Both the position numbers and the translations under genes were made by a program. Positions 58,115 to 64,000 of a stretch of DNA of 64,000 nt are shown piece after piece (the stretch's first letter is position 1; each line of letters starts with the position of its first letter). The DNA is from Taxawa tesnikishii (nom. ined.) (lineage: Eukaryota > Ascomycota > Dothideomycetes > Dothideales). The stretch covers positions 1,196,954 to 1,260,953 of the forward strand of contig JAPDRO010000008.1 in the NCBI GenBank assembly GCA_030247885.1. Direction: 5' to 3'. The notes beneath the pieces were generated by a model that was given only the letters and a program-made list of their open reading frames with translations, was not told the DNA's origin and ran no database searches.

Positions 58115-61100
58115 ATGGATGATTTTCATCGTCTCTTCCAAGTAGTCGCCCAGCACCGCATCCTTGTTTGCATCCATTGTCAGTATGCAGTCGTACCTTC
58201 GCAGCTCGCCAAACATCTTCGTGTGCATCACAAGCGTCTCAGCTTACAACAACGGCGGGACATTATTGCCAAAGTCGGGTCTTTTACCGAACTTGCGCAA
58301 GTCGAGGCAGATGTCATCTATCCAGCAGCAACAGAGCCTCCCGTAACGGGACTTCCGGTGTACTTCGACGGCTTGAAGTGTGGCGGGAAAGATGGCGAAG
58401 GCAGGCTTTGTCCCTATATATGCCGCACTCCGCGTGGCATGCAAGATCATTGTGAGCGGCAACACGGCTGGGTCAACGGACAGAAGCGAGGCGGCGATGC
58501 TCGTTTGAAGCAGGTCCATACCCACAACAAGCTGTGGTCTTGCGACCGCGCCTGTCAGCGTTTCTTCAAGGTCGGAAGCTGGCAGAGGTACTTCGAGGTC
58601 CAAGTAGCGGACCTGGAGATTTGCGGTCGGAGGCGAGCCGGTCACCAGCGTGACTTCTTCCGGACGCAAGAAGAAGACATCCTTCAGGCAGAGCGCGACG
58701 CCGCATCTGCGGCCAACCGTGTCCGCGGATTCGACGAGCATCGTTCTACCGTGGTACCATGGCTCAGAGAGACCGGCATCGTCGACCATGTCTGCGGCGA
58801 AGAAAGACGAGATCCGAGCAGCGATCGCCGTGCCCTCGCGAGACGAAGGATGTCCTCTGCGGACGATCGTCGATGCGATGGAGGACGTGCTCAGGGAGGC
58901 GCACGGCTGGTGTTTCGACGGACCCGACTGTATGCTCACTTGGCCATGTCGCGTCGTTCTCAGTCGGTTCCAGTCGTCGCAGGTCGAGTCGATTGGGAAG
59001 GTTCGGCCGTTCGATCCTTACAAGGAGCCCGGCACGCTCAAGGTCTACTTCAAGCTGGCGTCACAGTTCCTGTCGTACCTGGAGCGAGTGGCGATCTGTG
59101 ACGAGTACCACTTCAGTGCTGACTCGGAGGAGACGATCCGGCCAGAGGACGTGATCGAACCGACGGACAAGCAAAGGGTGGTGTGGCATAACCTCCGTCG
59201 GTTAGCAGAACGGGGAGCGACGGGCACGGGTGAAGGGATCAAGGGCCAACTGAGAGATGGGCTGGTTGAGTTATGGATGCTCGTTATCCGTCACACTACC
59301 GGAGCCCGACGGTACCGCTCGCCAATAGTGAGCTTCTGCGCGATGCTAAGCATCAAGCCGTCTACGCAAGGCTGGATGGAACCCGGCAACTTCAACAGCA
59401 GTCTGTCTGCGATGATATGGGTCGCGCAGCTGCTGATCTTCTATGACTGTGCTCGCAAAGAGCGGCAGGGTGGGGAGAAACGCTCGCGCTCGTCAAGGAA
59501 TGCTGTGAGAGTTATCTGCAGCAGACGGCCGAGACGCCGATGGGGAGATACTCCGCTGGCGCCTGTTGCTGTTTCGCATCTCGAAGGACAGCGTGGGTGA
59601 TCATGAGGCCTGTTGGGACGAAAGCGAACAGGTCCTGACATACGAAGATACAGAGCTGCGTATGGACCAGATCCCCACGCTACTGCTCTCCGAATACCGT
59701 GAGTGCGAACGGCTACTGTACGACGACTTGCTGCTGGGTCAGAAGGACCTACGCCGCATGCAGTCTTGGGCGCTTAGAGATAGCGGCAACGTCGATACCG
59801 TCGGCTGGAGCTTGATCCAGCATCGTGACAACGCTCTCCTGCTGAGGGGACGGACAAAGCTCTGTTGGCCGCCGTTGAGCGTTCCGAGCAACTGTGCCGC
59901 CTTTTCCTTCAGCAAGACCGTCGATCAGCGAGCGGCTTCGTTTGGAGGGACAGTGCGCTAGCCGGCTACGAGGCAACTGTGCAGGAGTTCTTGAAACGCT
60001 TGTGTGTCCTCGTTCACATCAGTGGCGGTCAGCCCATCCGCGAAAGCGAGTTCTTCTCCATGACCTGGCGGAACACGCAACGACGACGATCCATCACACT
60101 CCGCCACGATCGTGTCATGATACATGTCAAATACCACAAAGGTCAGCAGCAGACGGGCAGGTACAAGGAAAACATCCGGTTTCTCGCCAATCCGGTGGGC
60201 GACCTGTTGCTGGATTACCTCGTCTATGTCGTGCCGCTACGACAGGTCTTTCTGCGGCAGCAATCACCAAAGGCACTGCTCTCCTCGTTCTTGTGGGAGA
60301 AAGACGGAAAGGTGTGGGGCGAAGGACGGTTGAGTCGTTGTCTGGAGGAAGCCAGTGCTCGGGCGTGCACACCCCGGCTTCACGTTTCCAACTGGCGCCA
60401 GATGAGCGTGGCCATCGTCAAGACCAAGTTTGCGAGCAACATAGGCTGCTTCGAAGTCAACGAAGACGACGAGGACGCCGAGGAGATGGAGGAGGATATC
60501 CGAGCGATGACGAGACAGCGCAACCACAAGACACGCACGGTCAACAGGGCGTATGCCAATCAGACGGGAGCGACCTTCGGCAACGTGTGGGACGGGCTGA
60601 TCCGAATGGGACTTCGCGCGTCAACGTTGTGGCAGGACTTCTGGGGAGTGGAGACGATGCTAAAAGGCAAGAAGCGAAAGAGGGACGGAGAAGAGTGTCG
60701 ACTGAAGGAACGACTTGCCAAGGGTGTCTATCGGCCCCGCAAACCGTGGTCGGCAGAGGCTCTGCTGGAAGGGCTCAGAAAGCTCTACGGCAACCAGAGA
60801 ATGATGTGGAAATCGAGGGAGCAGGAACAGACCCTCACCACGATCATGTCGTGGACGGAGCAGGTGGTGGCCATCTTGCCAACCGGAGCCGGAAAGAGCC
60901 TGTCCTTCATGTTGCCGTGTACGCTGCCTGATGCCGGGATCACCATCCTCATCGTGCCGCTCGTATCCCTTCGGGCAGACCTGCTTCGGCGGATACGGGA
61001 ACTGAACATCGCTCACCTCGAATGGTTGCCGGGAGAAAGTCGAGAAGCATCGCTGATAATCGTCAGCGTTGAGGCTGCGGCCACAACACACTTCACGAAA

Positions 61101-62542
61101 TACGCACGAAGCCTGATCGTCCAGCAGAAACTCGATCGAATCGTGATCGACGAATGCCACCTGACGGTGACTGCCGTTGACTACCGATCGAGCATCGTCG
61201 ACCTTACTGCGGTCCGCAATCTCAGGACGCAGTTTGTCTACCTGACAGCCACACTGCCTCCGTCCATGAAGAGGAGTTTGAGGAGCGCAACTACCTCTAC
61301 CGTCCGACAACCATCAGAGCATCGAGCAACCGACCCAACATATTCTACATGGTCCGCAGGGCAGACCCTCGCAAAGGCAGCCTTCTGGAGCAGAGTGCGG
61401 TCGAAGCGCAAGACGCGTGGCGCGACTCCGACCTGTTCGATCATTCCCGTGACAAGATCGTCCTATACGTCCGAACGTGTGAGGACGCGGACAGCCTGTG
61501 CCAACTGCTTGGTTGTGCTGCATACACCGCAAAGAGCGGAACGCCGGAACAGAAGAAGCTCATCGTTGATCGCTGGATCCATACCTCCGACCGCCCGTAT
61601 CTCGTTGCCACGACCGCTCTTGCCGAAGGCTTCGACCACGCTCATGTACGTCTGGTCATGAACGTAGGGAGCCGGACTCGTTGGTCACCTTCGCGCAGGA
61701 GTCGGGTCGGGCCGGCCGCGACGGGATGGAGGCGTACTCGATGGTTCTCCTGCCGGCGACGTGGCAGGCACAGCTCGAAGACGACGTCGACGTCGGTTCG
61801 GAGCAGACGGGCAGCTGCAGGGACGACGTGTCACTTCGCAAGCGACGGGACAAGCAGGCCGTGCACAAGTACTTACGAGGCGAGCAATGTTTCCGAACTT
61901 CGCTGAGCGAACACCTCGATCTCGCTCAGCACCGAAGGTGGTGCATGCCGGAAGACGTGGCTTGCGACGTCTGCAAAGCGGCTCACGAGGATCAATCGCA
62001 GCCTCGGACGCGACAAGACGGCAGACCGCCCACACCGGACTCGATCTCATCCAGCAAGAGCGGCTGCAGGCTCCTCCGAACTTGTCAACTACCGTCTGGA
62101 CCTGGCCAGCGTGCGCGGGACATGCTTGCTCTGCCGTGCGATGGACGAGGAATGGAAGCACGAGTTCTCCAAGTGTGCCCGGCGGCATGAGGTGTTTCAC
62201 GAGCGCAGTCGAGTACGGCAGCGGCACGAGACACGCGGACGAAAGTGGTTGCGTCCGTACACGAGCTGCTTCTGGTGCCTAAACCCTCAGTCCATCTGCC
62301 AAAGGGCTGAGCTCAGCAAGACCAGTAAGGAAGAAGCGTGTGAGCACGGAGACGTGGTCCTGCCGCTCTGTTACGGGATATTCGTGAGCGCCGGAGGAGC
62401 CAGATGGCTAGAGGACCACTTCCGGCGCAGATTCGCCGGGGTGGAGGATTTCTTTGACTGGTTGGGAGAGGAGACAAGATTTGGAGGCGGAATGGCGGTA
62501 CAGGGAGTCAGAGTAGCGGCAAAGGCTTTATTGTCGTTCTAA
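58115..62542 (+). CDS. Telomere-linked RecQ-type helicase with zinc-finger and tyrosine-recombinase-like regions (several apparent frameshifts)
   Basis: Subtelomeric helicase of the fungal TLH type, transcribed toward the telomere; corrected length about 1,478 aa. N-terminus: CIHCQYAVVPSQLAKHLRVHH, a Cys2-His2 motif as in OrsD/DUF3505 proteins. Middle: a region with tyrosine-recombinase landmarks (GGQPIRESEFFSMTW at 60021-60065; Lys 60138; HVSNWRQ with Arg 60396; HKTRTVNRAY with His 60525 and Tyr 60552). RecQ core: LPTGAGKS near 60880, DECH near 61150, LTATLP near 61243, QESGRAGRDG near 61697. C-terminus: Cys/His motifs (CLLCRAMDEEWKHEFSKC, CFWCLNPQSIC). Reading shifts near 58787 (two bases), 59478, 59543, 59847, 61264, 61667, 61989 and 62078; each fits missing bases, mostly one in a short run. 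It may be intact in reality or a decaying copy. Confidence 0.85.
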
Positions 62543-62582
62543 GATAGCGAGGTCAGAGACAACTAATAGCAACGACCTATAA

Positions 62583-62687
62583 GAAAAAACAGAAGAAGTA
62601 GTGAAGGAAAAAACAGAAGAAGTAGTGAAGGAAAAAACAGAAGAAGTAGTGAAGGAAAAAACAGAAGAAGTAGCGAAGGAAAAAAAT
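62583..62687 (+). repeat. 24-bp tandem repeat
   Basis: Four copies of a GAAGAAGTAGTGAAGGAAAA-type 24-bp unit just after the helicase stop. In one frame they encode an eight-residue EEVVKEKT repeat with no ATG. Confidence 0.9.
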
Positions 62688-63824
62688 AGATAATAGCTTA
62701 AGAGGTAAATACGTTAGGTCCTTACTAGCTCCGACAAGCAAGAAAGAGTCCTAACAAAAAGTAAACGCCTAATAATAAGTTAGTTAGAGTAGTTAAGAAG
62801 AAGTCTAATAGATAAGGAAAGTAACTTAGTTAAATAGACTTAAGCTAAGTTATAAAGAAGTTAAGAAAGAATCCTAAAGTATAATAAAGTTCTTCTTAAA
62901 CCTTAGGGATTATATAGGATAATATAGAACTAAGAGTTAGGGTTTAGATAAATAAGGGTAAAAAGTAAGTATATAAATGAAGAAGACGATAATCATAGAA
63001 AAGCTAAGTTTTAAAGAAAGGAACAATATTTCTCTATATAGGATTTTCAAAAAAAAAGGTAATATTTCTCTCTATAACAAGTATAATATTTTAAAGAGAA
63101 AAGATATATCTCTTAAGATAAAAAAAGATAAAAGAAAGAAAAAGAAAAACTAATAGATTTAATAGTAAAGTAAAAGAAATTAAAGTAAAATAGTGGAATA
63201 TAAAAAGAAAAAGGAGATTAGTTAAGAATAAGAAAAAAAAGTAAAAAGGAAAGTAAAGTAAGGGAGGATAATATAAAAGAAAAAGAGAAGATAATAAAAA
63301 AGAAAAGGTAATAAAAAGAGAAGGAATAAAATAAGTAAGTTAGAAAATAAGAGTTATAATAAGGAAGGAATAAAGAAAGAAAGTTTAAGTAATAGGGATA
63401 TAATAATATAGAAATAGAATAAAAGTAAAAAATAGGAAAATAAGAAGAGATAAAATAAAAGAAAGAAAAGAAATAAAAGAAAAAAGTTAAAATAAGAGAT
63501 TTATAGTAAAAGATAAGGAGTAAAGTAATAGAGATATAGTAATATAAGAATGGAATAATAAATTAGTAGAGTTAAAGTAATATTTAAAAAAGAATAAGAA
63601 AGTAATAAAAATATAGTAATAAAGTAATAAAATAATAAAGTAGTAAAGTAGTAAAGTAATAAAATAATAGAGTAATAAAATAGTAGAGTAATAGAATAGT
63701 AGAGTAATAGAGTAGTAAAGTAATAAAGTAGTAGAGTAATAAGATATAAGAAGAATAAAAGAAGTAGAGAGATAAAATAGAAAGAAAGAAATAAAGTAGA
63801 AAGAGAAAAAACATTGAAAAAGAG
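62688..63824 (+). other. Purine-biased AT-rich subtelomeric sequence
   Basis: About 1.1 kb without genes. From 63151 onward the plus strand has a single C (63812) up to the end of the window. Short GTAATA/AGTAGTAA microsatellites dominate 63595-63750; on the other strand these read as an artificial Tyr/Leu/Phe-rich frame. Confidence 0.85.
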
Positions 63825-63899
63825 AGTGAGTGAGTGAGAGTAAGAATGAGTAAGAATAAGAGTGAGTGAGTGAGTGAGTGAGTGAGTGAGTGAGTGAGT
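63825..63899 (+). repeat. GTGA tetranucleotide array adjoining the telomere
   Basis: GTGAGTGA copies at 63825-63838, an interrupted GAGTAAGAAT stretch, then about nine to ten perfect GTGA units at 63861-63899 running directly into the telomeric repeat. Confidence 0.92.
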
Positions 63900-64000
63900 G
63901 GGTTAGGGTTAGGGTTAGGGTTAGGGTTAGGGTTAGGGTTAGGGTTAGGGTTAGGGTTAGGGTTAGGGTTAGGGTTAGGGTTAGGGTTAGGGTTAGGGTT
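63900..64000 (+). repeat. Telomere, (GGGTTA)n
   Basis: About 17 perfect TTAGGG-type units reach the window end with no variants. The G-rich strand runs 5'->3' toward the end, so this is a true right chromosome terminus, not an interstitial block. Confidence 0.98.

Noticed and set aside
59894-60931. 345-codon plus-strand frame
   Set aside because: Shifted shadow of the helicase gene; only the alternative frame carries recombinase and Walker motifs.
58115-62542. Calling the helicase a RIP pseudogene
   Set aside because: Breaks are losses of bases, not C-to-T stops, and conserved motifs are intact on both sides of each break.
63584-63814. Minus-strand Tyr/Leu/Phe-rich frame
   Set aside because: Translation of a microsatellite; no start context and no gene-like composition.

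Overview
The window is the right-hand end of a chromosome from a filamentous ascomycete (Pezizomycotina). This rests on an uninterrupted (TTAGGG)n tract running off the end from base 63,900, short GT-AG introns of about 50-60 bp, fungal-specific families (RAX2, TOS1-like, PEX13, a fungal-type transcription factor), and an AT-rich island with the CpA-to-TpA signature of repeat-induced point mutation (RIP). A Dothideomycete is a plausible guess, but the sequence does not prove it.

Layout. Bases 1-36,400 are ordinary gene-bearing chromosome: TOS1-like cell-wall protein, PEX13, a zinc-cluster-less fungal regulator, a secreted cysteine-rich protein, a cytochrome P450, a low-complexity hypothetical, Y14/RBM8 and ribosomal protein eS19 (divergent pair), a ZNF207/BuGZ-like zinc-finger protein, a small hydrophilic protein, a LanC-like protein, RAX2, RIO1 kinase and a putative mitochondrial protein. 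Bases 36,400-45,400 are sparser and accessory: two FAD monooxygenases either side of a kinase-like gene. Bases 45,770-55,560 are a transposon graveyard: an intact 170-bp miniature element, one RIP-degraded pogo/Fot1-type element, and a second one interrupted by a third whose terminal repeats match the miniature element. Bases 56,041-57,252 hold a Ser/Ala-rich, potentially myristoylated membrane protein. Bases 58,115-62,542 hold a telomere-linked RecQ-type helicase gene whose protein also carries an N-terminal zinc-finger region and a central segment with the full residue set of a tyrosine recombinase. The last 1.4 kb is repeat-rich subtelomere, almost free of C on the strand that ends in TTAGGG.

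A sequence-wide observation affects every gene model. Many otherwise well-conserved genes (TOS1-like, P450, BuGZ, RAX2, RIO1, the 34.7-kb gene, the kinase-like gene, the helicase) contain one or more frame breaks. Each is explained by missing bases, mostly one base within a homopolymer run, and reading resumes in the expected family sequence. This looks like an unpolished long-read consensus rather than mass pseudogenisation. Coordinates below give the genomic span, with exons and suspected indels in the evidence. I identified no tRNA, rRNA or CRISPR array by eye.
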